From: JACVRW01 sp963825345
GTDB lineage: Bacteria; Actinomycetota; Thermoleophilia; Solirubrobacterales; Thermoleophilaceae
Length of the DNA stretch: 64,000 nt
Assembly (NCBI GenBank): GCA_963825345.1
Contig: CAWGSQ010000002.1
Coordinates: forward strand, 186,001 to 250,000
Direction of reading: 5' to 3'
The position numbers were made by a program, and so were the translations under genes. Positions 41,427 to 49,653 of this stretch are shown here, piece by piece. The notes beneath the pieces are model-generated. The model saw only the letters and a list, made by a program, of their open reading frames with translations, was not told the origin of the DNA and searched no databases. The first letter of the stretch is position 1, and every line of letters begins with the position of its first letter.

Positions 41427-42401
41427 TCAGGGCACGACCACCGCGGCGCCGCGGAGGGTGCCATCGCGGACCCTCTTTAGTGCGTCGTTGGCCCGCTCCA
41501 ACTCGAACGCCTGCACCCGAGTCCGAACCGGCACGTCGGGCGCCAGCGCGAGGAACTCCTCAGCATCCGAGCGGGTCAGATTCGCGACCGAGCGCAGCAC
41601 GCGCTCGCCCCAGAGCAGCTCGTAGGGCATCGCCGGGATGTCACTCATGTGGATCCCGCCGCACACCACGCTGCCGCCCTTGGCCACCGCTCGCAGTGCG
41701 GCGGGCACGAGCTCGCCGGCCGGGGCGAACACGAGCGCGGCGTCGAGCTCCTCGGGAGGCGGCCCGAGGGCGTCCCCAGCCCATTCCGCACCCAATTCGA
41801 GCGCGAACGCCTGCGCATCGTCGTCGTCGGCGCGGGTGAACGCGAACACGCGACGGCCCTGGTGGACCGCCACCTGGCAGATGACGTGCGCCGCCGCGCC
41901 GAACCCGTAGATGCCGATGCGTTCGGCATCGCTGGCGAAGCGCAGCGTCCGATACCCGATCAGGCCCGCGCACAGCAGCGGGGCCACCTGGAGGTCCTCG
42001 TAGCTGTCGGGCAACGGGAAGCAGAAGCGCTCGTCCGCCACCACACGCTCGGCGTAACCCCCATCGAGGTCGTAGCCCGTGAAGAGGGCCCGGTCGCAGA
42101 GATTCTCGCGACCCGAGCGGCAGTAGCGACAGTCGCCGTCGGTCCAGCCAAGCCACGGCACACCCACCCGCTGTCCGGGGGCGAAGCGCTCTCCGCCGCC
42201 TACTACCCGCCCCACGATCTGGTGGCCGAGCACGAGCGGGAGCTTGGGCTCGCTCAGCTCGCCGTCCACGATGTGCAGGTCGGTCCTACAGACCCCACAG
42301 GCCGAGACCTCGAGCGCAACCTGGCCGGGGCCGGGCTCGGGGTCGGGCAGCTCGGTGGCCCGCAGCGGCTGGCCCGCAGCGTCGAACACCATCGCGCGCA
42401 T
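41427..42401 (-). CDS. Zinc-dependent alcohol dehydrogenase (AdhA-like)
   Basis: 324 residues. Catalytic zinc: Cys38 (SACGVCRTDLH) and His60 (LGHQIVG). Coenzyme site IYGFGAAAHVICQVAV. The structural zinc loop reads TDGDCRYCRSGRENLC: the usual first Cys of the four is Asp, so only three Cys remain. AdhA-like actinobacterial enzymes oxidise primary alcohols with NAD. The 107-base gap 41320-41426 upstream of its stop contains no recognisable gene; one weak 5-bp hairpin (TGCAC/GTGCA) lies at 41383-41399. Confidence 0.87.
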   Translation of the reverse strand: MRAMVFDAAGQPLRATELPDPEPGPGQVALEVSACGVCRTDLHIVDGELSEPKLPLVLGHQIVGRVVGGGERFAPGQRVGVPWLGWTDGDCRYCRSGRENLCDRALFTGYDLDGGYAERVVADERFCFPLPDSYEDLQVAPLLCAGLIGYRTLRFASDAERIGIYGFGAAAHVICQVAVHQGRRVFAFTRADDDDAQAFALELGAEWAGDALGPPPEELDAALVFAPAGELVPAALRAVAKGGSVVCGGIHMSDIPAMPYELLWGERVLRSVANLTRSDAEEFLALAPDVPVRTRVQAFELERANDALKRVRDGTLRGAAVVVP

Positions 42402-42434
42402 GGATCCAGCCTAATTCGCCGTAGGCTGCGACGG

Positions 42435-43244
42435 ATGGGCCCACTGGTCTCCTCCGGCTGGCTGCACGACCGGCTTGACGATCGCGGGGTACGCGTGGTG
42501 GATTGCCGCTTCAAGCTCGGCGAGCCGGGTGCCGGGCGGGAGCTCTGGCGCGCGGGCCACATCCCCGGCGCCGCGTTCATGGACGTGGACAGCGAGCTGG
42601 CGTCGGCGCCCGGCGAGCGAGGACGGCATCCGCTGCCGGACGCGGAGAGCTTTCAGGCGGCCGCGCGGCGGGCCGGGATCGCCCCCGACTCGCTCGTGGT
42701 CGCCTACGACGAGGCTGCGGAGGGAGGCGCCGCCCGGCTCTGGTGGCTGCTGCGGCACTTCGGCCACGAGCAGGTGGCGGTTCTCGACGGCGGCCTGCGC
42801 GGTTGGCGCGCGGAGGGGAGTCCGCTGGAGGCCGGACCCACAGAGCCTGCGACGGGCGCGTTCATCGCGAGGCCCGGCGAGGGCGACGTGCGCGAGGCCG
42901 AGGAGCTCGCCGGCCTCCTCCTGCTCGATGCCCGCGCCCCCGAGCGCTACCGCGGCGAGGTCGAGCCGATCGACCCCGTGGCCGGTCACATCCCGGGCGC
43001 CGCGAACCTGCCCTTCGCCGAGCTGGCCCCGGACGGCCGCTTCCTTCCGCCTGAGGATCTGCGTGCCCGCTTCGAGGCGGCGGGCGCGGCGCCCGGTCGC
43101 GAGCTCGTGGCCTACTGCGGCTCCGGCGTAACCGCCTGCGTGCTCCTGCTCGCCGCGGAGGTGGCCGGCCTCGAACCGGGCCGCCTCTATCCCGGCTCGT
43201 GGAGCGAGTGGTCGTGCCGCGGGCTGCCGGCCGAGCGCCACTGA
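42435..43244 (+). CDS. 3-mercaptopyruvate/thiosulfate sulfurtransferase (two rhodanese domains)
   Basis: 269 residues from ATG at 42435. N-terminal inactive rhodanese domain (VVDCRFKLGEPGAGRELWRAGHIPGAAF), C-terminal active domain with LLLDARAPERYRGE, DPVAGHIPGAANLPF and the catalytic loop CGSGVTAC, which is the mercaptopyruvate-type signature (thiosulfate enzymes have CRKGVT). It transfers sulfur from 3-mercaptopyruvate or thiosulfate to thiols or cyanide. The 3' end overlaps the convergent gene by 58 bases. Confidence 0.9.
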   Translation: MGPLVSSGWLHDRLDDRGVRVVDCRFKLGEPGAGRELWRAGHIPGAAFMDVDSELASAPGERGRHPLPDAESFQAAARRAGIAPDSLVVAYDEAAEGGAARLWWLLRHFGHEQVAVLDGGLRGWRAEGSPLEAGPTEPATGAFIARPGEGDVREAEELAGLLLLDARAPERYRGEVEPIDPVAGHIPGAANLPFAELAPDGRFLPPEDLRARFEAAGAAPGRELVAYCGSGVTACVLLLAAEVAGLEPGRLYPGSWSEWSCRGLPAERH

Positions 43245-43663
43245 CGCGTGCGTTCGACGGCCAGCCTGAGCAGAGGTCCCGGCGGCGTGCGCTCGGCGTA
43301 GGGCGCGTACTTGCGCGCGAGCGCCTCCATCGCCTCAGGCGCGGAATCCACGGGCAGCACCTCCACCGTTCCGAGCAGCTGCACCCATGCGAGCCGCGTC
43401 CAGTCGTCGTCGTACAGGTCCACGAGCAGGGCCGCCTCGGGCCGGCGCCGCAGGTGGCGCAGGCGCGCGGGCTCCGCGCTGCGCTTCGGCTTCTCGTCGA
43501 TCGCGCTCCACACCGCCCCGGCGGCCACGACGAAGGTCACGGGAAGGACCCGCGGATGGTCGTCCTCGTCCACATAGCCGAGCCGGGCCACGCGCGCCTC
43601 GGCGAGCAGGTCGCGGGCCCACCCGGGCAGCGTCTCGAGCTTCATGGGAGTGAAGGTTGGCAT
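43187..43663 (-). CDS. PPOX-class, F420-dependent-type flavin/F420 binding protein (TIGR03668-like)
   Basis: 158 residues. Split beta-barrel: ARVARLGYVDEDDHPRVLPVTFV, VWSAIDEKPKRSAEPARLRHLRR (phosphate-binding basic segment), ALLVDLYDDDWTRLAWVQLLGTVEV. Matches TIGR03668-type PPOX proteins of F420-making actinobacteria. Cofactor could be F420, FMN or haem breakdown products; the reaction is unknown. Confidence 0.78.
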   Translation of the reverse strand: MPTFTPMKLETLPGWARDLLAEARVARLGYVDEDDHPRVLPVTFVVAAGAVWSAIDEKPKRSAEPARLRHLRRRPEAALLVDLYDDDWTRLAWVQLLGTVEVLPVDSAPEAMEALARKYAPYAERTPPGPLLRLAVERTRQWRSAGSPRHDHSLHEPG

Positions 43664-43699
43664 TAGTTCCGTCCACCCCTCACGCCACGATGACCTCAG

Positions 43700-44080
43700 A
43701 TGCCCTCAACGAAGCTCGTGATCGGCGGGGCCGCCGCAGGCGCGGCCATCGGCGTGCGCGTTGCCCGTTCTCTCTACGGGCGCTGGCACGTGCTTCCACG
43801 GGCGGACCGCGAGCGGATCGCCGCCTTCGCCGAGGACGCCAAGGAGAAGGCGCTCTCCGTGCGGGGAGCGAACGATCCCGCTCAGGCTCAGGCGGACCTC
43901 CGCGCCGCGAGCGAGACACTGGCCGCCGCGCTTGTGGAAACCGCGGAGTGCGATCCCGAGGTCGACTCGGAAGACGTGCAGGAGCTCCGCGAGGAGCTGC
44001 GGCGCGAACTCGAGCGGCTCGCGACGGCCGACATTAAGGCTTCAAGAAGCGGGCGCGCCCGCGCGAAGCCGCCTCAGTAG
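43700..44080 (+). CDS. Hypothetical protein with N-terminal membrane anchor
   Basis: 126 residues. A hydrophobic Gly/Ala start (LVIGGAAAGAAIGVRVARSLYG) may anchor it or be a signal anchor; the rest is helical and charged (RADRERIAAFAEDAKEKALSVRG, VQELREELRRELERL), suitable for coiled-coil pairing, with a basic tail. Function unknown. It sits 33 bases before the ABC transporter operon on the same strand. Confidence 0.6.
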   Translation: MPSTKLVIGGAAAGAAIGVRVARSLYGRWHVLPRADRERIAAFAEDAKEKALSVRGANDPAQAQADLRAASETLAAALVETAECDPEVDSEDVQELREELRRELERLATADIKASRSGRARAKPPQ

Positions 44081-44113
44081 GATCAGGGCCCCCCTCCGGG
44101 AGCCCCTCCCTCT

Positions 44114-45304
44114 GTGAATATTTCCGACTCCGCCCACCCCACGGGGCCGTCGCCGCGCCCTTCGGCAGCAACGCTTGAGTTTCGCGAGGCTACGAAGCGC
44201 TACCCGGGTCAGAGCGAGCCGGCGGTGGAGCGCCTCTCCCTCACCGTCCCGGCGGGCGAGATCTGTGTGCTCGTGGGCCCCTCGGGCTGCGGGAAGACCA
44301 CCGCGATGCGGATGGTCAACCGCATGATCGACATCACCGACGGCGACATCCTGCTCGACGGCCAAAGCGTGCGCGAGCGCCGGCCGGCGGAGCTGCGGCG
44401 CGACATCGGCTACGCGATCCAGCAGGTGGGCCTGTTCCCGCACCTGTCCGTGGCCGACAACATCGCCACCGTGCCGCGACTGCTCGACTGGGACCGCGAG
44501 CGCATCCGCGCCCGCGTGGACCAGCTGCTCGAGCTGGTGAGCCTGGACCCGAGCGAGACGCGCGGCCGCTACCCCGCCCAGCTATCCGGCGGGCAGCGGC
44601 AGCGGGTTGGGGTCGCGCGGGCACTTGCGGTCGACCCGCCGCTGATGCTTATGGACGAGCCCTTCGGGGCAATCGACCCGATCAACCGCGAGCGCCTCCA
44701 GAACGAGTTCCTCCGCCTTCAGCGCGAGATCCGCAAGACCGTCGTGTTCGTGACCCATGACATCGACGAGGCGATCAAGATGGGCGATCGCATCGCGGTG
44801 CTACAGAAGGGCGGCAAGCTCGCCCAGTACGCCCCGCCCGCCGAATTGCTCATGCAGCCGGCGAATGCGTTCGTCGAGGATTTCGTGGGAGCCGACAGGG
44901 CACTAAAGCGCCTGGCGCTCCAGCGCGTTCGCGACGTGGACCTGTGGGAGGCGCCGCTCGTGCGGGTGGGCGAGTCGGCAGCCGAGGCGCGCGGGAAGGT
45001 CGCCGGCTCGGAGGTGCCCTACCCGCTGCTCGTGGACGACGACGGGCGCCCGCTCGGCTGGCTCTCTGAGCGTGCCCTCCAGGGCGAGCGCGTCGGCGAG
45101 GAGCTGCGCTCCCGAGCAGACCCCGTGCTCGACACGGAAGACATCCTGCGCGACGCACTCTCTCGCCTGCTCGCCGAGGAGGCGCAGTACGCGCCGGTTG
45201 TGGACGAGCGCGGCGCCGTGACCGGCGTGCTCTCGATCGAGATCCTGAGCCACGCGCTGAATGCAGATCCGGAAGCGGTGCCGAGTGGAGCGGACGCGTT
45301 GTGA
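44114..45304 (+). CDS. Glycine betaine/choline ABC transporter ATPase with CBS domains (OpuCA/ProV-like)
   Basis: 396 residues from GTG at 44114. Walker A GPSGCGKT (55-62), signature LSGGQRQ (157-163), Walker B LMLMDEP (177-183), His215; then two CBS motifs in about 275-390, which in OpuA-type ATPases sense ionic strength or c-di-AMP. It energises uptake of quaternary-amine osmoprotectants. Its stop overlaps the permease gene (GTGA). Confidence 0.9.
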   Translation: MNISDSAHPTGPSPRPSAATLEFREATKRYPGQSEPAVERLSLTVPAGEICVLVGPSGCGKTTAMRMVNRMIDITDGDILLDGQSVRERRPAELRRDIGYAIQQVGLFPHLSVADNIATVPRLLDWDRERIRARVDQLLELVSLDPSETRGRYPAQLSGGQRQRVGVARALAVDPPLMLMDEPFGAIDPINRERLQNEFLRLQREIRKTVVFVTHDIDEAIKMGDRIAVLQKGGKLAQYAPPAELLMQPANAFVEDFVGADRALKRLALQRVRDVDLWEAPLVRVGESAAEARGKVAGSEVPYPLLVDDDGRPLGWLSERALQGERVGEELRSRADPVLDTEDILRDALSRLLAEEAQYAPVVDERGAVTGVLSIEILSHALNADPEAVPSGADAL

Positions 45305-46749
45305 ACACGCTGCTCGCCCAGGTCGAGATCCGGGAGCGAACGCAGGACACCTGCGTGTCCGACAACGGCTTCTGCCCGAGCTGGATCGCCGACAACTTCG
45401 ACCGCTACGTGGACCCCTTCTTCCAGCACGTCCTGCTCACCGTGGTGGCGGTGGCGATCGGCTTCCTGATCGCGTTCACGCTCGCGCTGGTGGCCTACCG
45501 CCGGCGCTGGCTTATCAACCCCGTGACGCAGATCACGGGCGTGCTCTACACGATCCCGAGCCTCGCGGCGTTCTTCCTGCTGCTGCCGATCACAGGGCGC
45601 GGCTTCCTGACGGCGACCATCGCCCTGGTCGCGTACGTGCTGCTGATCATCTTCCGCAACGTCCTCACCGGCCTCGACAACGTGCCCGAGGAGACGAAGG
45701 ACGCCGGCCGCGGCATGGGCCTCACCGACCGCCAGCTGCTCTGGCGCGTGGAGGTTCCACTCGCGATGCCGGAGATCATGGCCGGGCTGCGAATCGCGGC
45801 GACCACAACCGTGGGCCTCGCCACACTCGCCTTCTTCGCCGGGGCGGGCGGCCTCGGTGAGCAGATCTTCGCGGACATCAACTTCAAGTCGAACGTGGTT
45901 ACCGCCGGAGGGCTCGCGGTTGCACTCGCCGCCGTGCTCGACGGCCTGATCCTGCTGACCCAGCGGGCGATCACCCCCTGGACGAGAGCGGCAGGCGGCG
46001 CGATGAACGACTTCTTCGACGCGATCGAATTCATCTTCAACGAGCACGAGTCCCCGTCCGGAGGCGCACGGGTGGGCGGCCTCGCCAACATGTGGGAGCT
46101 CACCTGGGAGCACCTGCAGCTTTCCCTTGTCTCGCTGGGCATCGCGTGCGCGATCGCAATCCCCCTCGGCCTCTGGCTCGGCCACACAGGCCGGGGTGGC
46201 TTCCTCGCCATCAACGCGTCGAACGTCGGCCGGGCTGTGCCGAGCCTCGCGCTGATCGCGTTCTTCGTGGCCTACATCGGCGTGGGCTTCACGAATCTCA
46301 CGCTCGCGCTTGTCCTGCTCGCGATCCCGCCCATCCTCACCAACACCTTCACCGGCGTGCGCCAGGTCGACCGCGACAGCGTCGACTCCGCCCGAGGCAT
46401 GGGGATGACAGGGCCTCAGGTGGTGCGGCGCGTGGAGCTGCCTCTCGCGCTCCCGCTCATCTTCGGCGGCATCCGCATCTCCGCTGTGAACGTGGTCGCC
46501 ACGGCCACGATTGCGCCCCTGGCCGGCGTCGTCACGCTCGGCGATCCGATCATCAACGTGAACACCTACGGCGACGAGGGAAGGCTCGCTGCGGCACTCG
46601 TCGTGGCCCTGCTCGCCATCGCCACGGAAGTGGTCCTCGGTGCGGTGCAGCGCGCCGTGACCCCGCAAGGACTGAAGCTGGAGGGCGGCCCCCGCTGGCG
46701 CCGCTTCGCAATGGCACTGCCCAACAACAGGAGGGAAGCCACCCCATGA
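45301..46749 (+). CDS. Fused double permease of the betaine/choline ABC transporter (OpuCB-OpuCD-like)
   Basis: 482 residues containing two copies of the binding-protein-dependent permease domain: the first at about 45-215, with the EAA-type loop GMGLTDRQLLWRVEVPLAMPEIMAGLRI, the second at about 265-470 with GMGMTGPQVVRRVELPLALPLIFGGIRI. In Bacillus these are two proteins (OpuCB, OpuCD) forming a heterodimer; here they are one chain. Coupled to the ATPase upstream and to the binding protein downstream by 4-base overlaps. Confidence 0.9.
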   Translation: MNTLLAQVEIRERTQDTCVSDNGFCPSWIADNFDRYVDPFFQHVLLTVVAVAIGFLIAFTLALVAYRRRWLINPVTQITGVLYTIPSLAAFFLLLPITGRGFLTATIALVAYVLLIIFRNVLTGLDNVPEETKDAGRGMGLTDRQLLWRVEVPLAMPEIMAGLRIAATTTVGLATLAFFAGAGGLGEQIFADINFKSNVVTAGGLAVALAAVLDGLILLTQRAITPWTRAAGGAMNDFFDAIEFIFNEHESPSGGARVGGLANMWELTWEHLQLSLVSLGIACAIAIPLGLWLGHTGRGGFLAINASNVGRAVPSLALIAFFVAYIGVGFTNLTLALVLLAIPPILTNTFTGVRQVDRDSVDSARGMGMTGPQVVRRVELPLALPLIFGGIRISAVNVVATATIAPLAGVVTLGDPIINVNTYGDEGRLAAALVVALLAIATEVVLGAVQRAVTPQGLKLEGGPRWRRFAMALPNNRREATP

Positions 46750-47732
46750 GAAAGCATCGCTGGCTGATGCTGCTCGCGCTGCTGGTCGCCGCATTCGCGG
46801 TGGCCGGCTGTGGAGACGACAACGACGACAGCAGCAGCGGCGACGGATCCGCGAGCACCTCGCCGGACACGTCGTCGTCGCAGATTCAGAAGAACGACAA
46901 GAACTCGTCCACCAAGGTCACGATCGGCTCGAAGAACTTCACCGAGCAGAAGCTGCTCGGGGAGATCTACGCGCAGGCGCTCACGGCAGCCGGGTATGAG
47001 GTCTCGACCCAGCTCAACCTCGGCGACGAGAAGACGGCGCTCAAGGCGCTCGAAGGCGGCGACATCAGCGCCTATCCGGAGTACACCGGGACCGCACTGC
47101 TCTCGTTCTTCGGCTTCACGGCCGACAAGCTGCCGAGCGATGAGGGCGAGGCCTTCGACGAGGCCAAGGCCGGATTCGCGGAGAAGAACCTGACCGCGTT
47201 GCCGCCCACGCCGTTCGTGAGCTCAAACGAGGTCGCGGTGACGAAGGAGACCGCCGACAAGCTCAAGCTGAAGACGATCTCCGATCTCGAGGGCAAGTCG
47301 CAGGACCTGACGCTGTACGGGAGCCCGGAGTGCCGCCAGCGCCTCGACTGCAAGCTCGGGCTCGAGCAGGTCTACGGCCTGAAGTTCAAGAAGTTCGTGC
47401 CGGTGGACATCGCCCTGCGCCACGAGGTGCTGAAGAAGGGCCAGGCGGACGTGTCGATCGTCTTCACGACGGACCCCCAGAACAAGCGCGAGGGATTCGT
47501 GCTGCTGGAGGACGACAAGGGAATGTTCCCGCCCTACAACTCGACACTCGTCGTGCGTAACGACGTGATCGAGAAGGCGGGTCCCGACTTCGCCAAGACC
47601 GTGGAGATGGTGAACAAGGGCCTCACGGATGAGGTCATGCAGGAGCTGAACGCGCGCGTGGACCTCGACAAGTCGACGCCCGAGGACGTGGCCGGCCAGT
47701 ACCTGGAGGAGTCAGGCCTGATCGGCGGCTAG
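46746..47732 (+). CDS. Quaternary-amine substrate-binding lipoprotein (OpuCC/ProX-like)
   Basis: 328 residues from ATG at 46746 overlapping the permease stop. Signal with lipobox and Cys22 (AFAVAGCGDD), Ser/Asp-rich linker, then KVTIGSKNFTEQKLLGEIYAQAL, DISAYPEYTGTALL, and KKGQADVSIVFTTDPQ. This matches type III binding proteins for choline, betaine or carnitine. Shares a CTAG stop with the convergent small membrane gene. Confidence 0.92.
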   Translation: MRKHRWLMLLALLVAAFAVAGCGDDNDDSSSGDGSASTSPDTSSSQIQKNDKNSSTKVTIGSKNFTEQKLLGEIYAQALTAAGYEVSTQLNLGDEKTALKALEGGDISAYPEYTGTALLSFFGFTADKLPSDEGEAFDEAKAGFAEKNLTALPPTPFVSSNEVAVTKETADKLKLKTISDLEGKSQDLTLYGSPECRQRLDCKLGLEQVYGLKFKKFVPVDIALRHEVLKKGQADVSIVFTTDPQNKREGFVLLEDDKGMFPPYNSTLVVRNDVIEKAGPDFAKTVEMVNKGLTDEVMQELNARVDLDKSTPEDVAGQYLEESGLIGG

Positions 47733-48040
47733 CCGCTGACGCGCCGGCTCGGCCGCACGTTGGATGCCATCCAGCGGTCGAGCCGGCGCAGATGCTCCTT
47801 CCCGACCGTGAGGCTGTAGACGACCAGCCCGGCGATGAAACCGGTGTAGATGCTCACCTTGCCGGTCTCGGCGTAGTCCCAGACGCCCAGGGCGAGGATT
47901 CCCGCCGTGTCGAGGACGACGCCGACCACGAACAGGCGCGTGACTGCCATCCCGTAGCGGTAACGCAGTATCAGGAAGGCCGCCAGCATCAACCAGAACG
48001 CTGCCTCGAGAGCGACGGCAAGGATCCATTTCAGCTCCAT
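47729..48040 (-). CDS. Small three-helix membrane protein
   Basis: 103 residues from ATG at 48040 (MELKWILAVALEAAFWLML). Three or four hydrophobic helices (AVALEAAFWLMLAAFLILRY, LFVVGVVLDTAGILAL, VSIYTGFIAGLVVYSLTV) and a basic C-terminus. Resembles small integral-membrane proteins regulated by a neighbouring TetR repressor. The divergent TetR gene and the palindrome between them point to control by that regulator. Confidence 0.72.
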   Translation of the reverse strand: MELKWILAVALEAAFWLMLAAFLILRYRYGMAVTRLFVVGVVLDTAGILALGVWDYAETGKVSIYTGFIAGLVVYSLTVGKEHLRRLDRWMASNVRPSRRVSG

Positions 48041-48047
48041 CCCTTGT

Positions 48048-48071
48048 TTTATATCACACGTTCGATATAAA
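48048..48071. promoter_or_regulatory. TetR-type operator between divergent genes
   Basis: TTTATATC (48048-48055) and GATATAAA (48064-48071) are perfect inverted half-sites with an 8-base centre, lying between the small membrane gene and the TetR gene, 8 bases upstream of one start and 12 of the other. It is very AT-rich for this genome and likely covers both promoters. Confidence 0.75.
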
Positions 48072-48082
48072 CTGATTCTCCG

Positions 48083-48676
48083 ATGCCGAAGGTCGTGGAC
48101 CACGAGGAGCGGCGCGGCGAGCTCGCCGCCGCCGTCTGGCGCCTCGCGTCGAGCGAGGGGCTCGAGGCCGTCACGGTTCGTCGGGTGGCGGAGGAGGCGG
48201 GCTGGTCCACCGGCGCGCTGGTGCACTACTTCTCCGACAAGGAGGAGCTGCTCCTGTTCGCTTTCCGGACGGTGGCGGACCGCGTCGGCCGTCGTCTCGC
48301 AGCGGCCACGGAGCGAACCAGCGCGCCGCTCGAGCTCGCGCGGGCGCAGCTGGTGGAGGGTCTTCCGCTCGATCATGAGCGCGAAGCAGAGGTGAGGGTG
48401 TGGTTCGCGTTCCTCGGCCTTGCGCTCACACGCCCGGCTCTGGCTCGCGCGCAGCGGCTCACGTACCGGGTCTGGCGCGAGCGCGTGGCCGATCTGCTGC
48501 TCGAGGCGCAGAGGCGCGGGGAGATCCGCCCGGACGTTGACTGCGCCGCGGCAGCCGCCGCTCTCGTGGCCGTCGTGGACGGCCTCGCCATCCAGGCCAC
48601 CTTCGAGCCGCGCGCGCTGAGCCCCCGGCGACAGGCGGAGCTCGTGGACGGGCACCTCGACGCCCTGCGCACGTAG
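48083..48676 (+). CDS. TetR-family regulator
   Basis: 197 residues. N-terminal helix-turn-helix AVTVRRVAEEAGWSTGALVHYFSDKEELL is TetR type; the C-terminal helical region has RPALARAQRLTYRVW and DCAAAAAALVAVVDGLAIQATF, resembling BetI-like C-terminal domains. It probably represses itself and the divergent membrane gene through the palindrome. A betaine/choline link through the neighbouring transporter is possible, but the transporter is not directly downstream. Confidence 0.9.
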   Translation: MPKVVDHEERRGELAAAVWRLASSEGLEAVTVRRVAEEAGWSTGALVHYFSDKEELLLFAFRTVADRVGRRLAAATERTSAPLELARAQLVEGLPLDHEREAEVRVWFAFLGLALTRPALARAQRLTYRVWRERVADLLLEAQRRGEIRPDVDCAAAAAALVAVVDGLAIQATFEPRALSPRRQAELVDGHLDALRT

Positions 48677-48690
48677 TAGCTTCGAGCCCG

Positions 48691-49653
48691 ATGAGCACCG
48701 GCTCCGAACAGGGCACCGCGGTCGAGCCGCTCCGCTTCGAGGACGGCGCGCTCATGCTGCTCGACCAGCGGGCGCTGCCCGAGGCGGAGCGCTGGATCCG
48801 CTGCGAGACGGTCGAGGACGTGGCGGACTGCATTCGAACGCTTGCCGTGCGCGGCGCGCCTGCGATCGGGCTGGCGGCCGCGTACGGAATGGCGCTCGCC
48901 GACGGGCGGGAGGACGAGGCCGCAGAGCTGCTCCGCTCCACGCGGCCGACCGCGGTGAACCTCGGGTGGGCCCTTGAGCAGTGCCGCGGCGCTTCGGACC
49001 TGCTGGCGGTGGCTCGTCGGCTGCACCGGGAGCAGGACGAGGCCGACCGCCGGCTGGCAGGGCACGGGGCCGAGCTCTTCGAGAGCGGCACCCGCGCTCT
49101 CACGCACTGCAACACGGGCGCGCTCGCCACAGGCGGCTACGGGACCGCGTACGGGGTGCTGCGCGCTGCCTGGGACAGCGGCCGGCTCGCCGAGGTCTGG
49201 GTGGACGAGACCCGCCCGCTGCTCCAGGGCGCGCGCCTGACCGCGTGGGAGCTGCGCCAGGCGGGGATCCCTCACCGGGTGGTGGCGGACTCGGCGGCCG
49301 GCTCGCTGATGGCGCGCGGGCTCGTGGACCGCGTGGTCGTGGGCGCCGATCGGATCGCGGCGAACGGCGACGTCGCGAACAAGGTCGGCACCTATCCTCT
49401 GGCCGTTCTTGCCGGGCGCCACGATGTGCCGTTCTACGTGGCGGCTCCCCTATCCACGATCGATCCGGCCACCCCGGACGGCAGCGCAATTCCGATCGAG
49501 GAGCGTGACCCGAGCGAGGTGCTCCAGGTCGGCGACGCGTTCAATCCCGCGTTCGACGTGACCCCAGCGGAGCTCGTGACGGCGATCGTAACTGAGGCCG
49601 GTGTGCTGGAGGCGCCCTATCCGGAGTCGATCGCGCGAGCGCTCGGCCCATGA
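48691..49653 (+). CDS. mtnA: S-methyl-5-thioribose-1-phosphate isomerase
   Basis: 320 residues. MtnA features: LRFEDGALMLLDQRALP, RGAPAIGLAAAYGMAL, catalytic Cys in THCNTGALATGGYGTA, and VVGADRIAANGDVANKVGTYPLAV with the catalytic Asp. It converts methylthioribose-1-phosphate to methylthioribulose-1-phosphate in methionine salvage. No mtnB/C/D/N gene is in the window. Coupled to the DUF1152 gene by an ATGA overlap. Confidence 0.93.
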   Translation: MSTGSEQGTAVEPLRFEDGALMLLDQRALPEAERWIRCETVEDVADCIRTLAVRGAPAIGLAAAYGMALADGREDEAAELLRSTRPTAVNLGWALEQCRGASDLLAVARRLHREQDEADRRLAGHGAELFESGTRALTHCNTGALATGGYGTAYGVLRAAWDSGRLAEVWVDETRPLLQGARLTAWELRQAGIPHRVVADSAAGSLMARGLVDRVVVGADRIAANGDVANKVGTYPLAVLAGRHDVPFYVAAPLSTIDPATPDGSAIPIEERDPSEVLQVGDAFNPAFDVTPAELVTAIVTEAGVLEAPYPESIARALGP

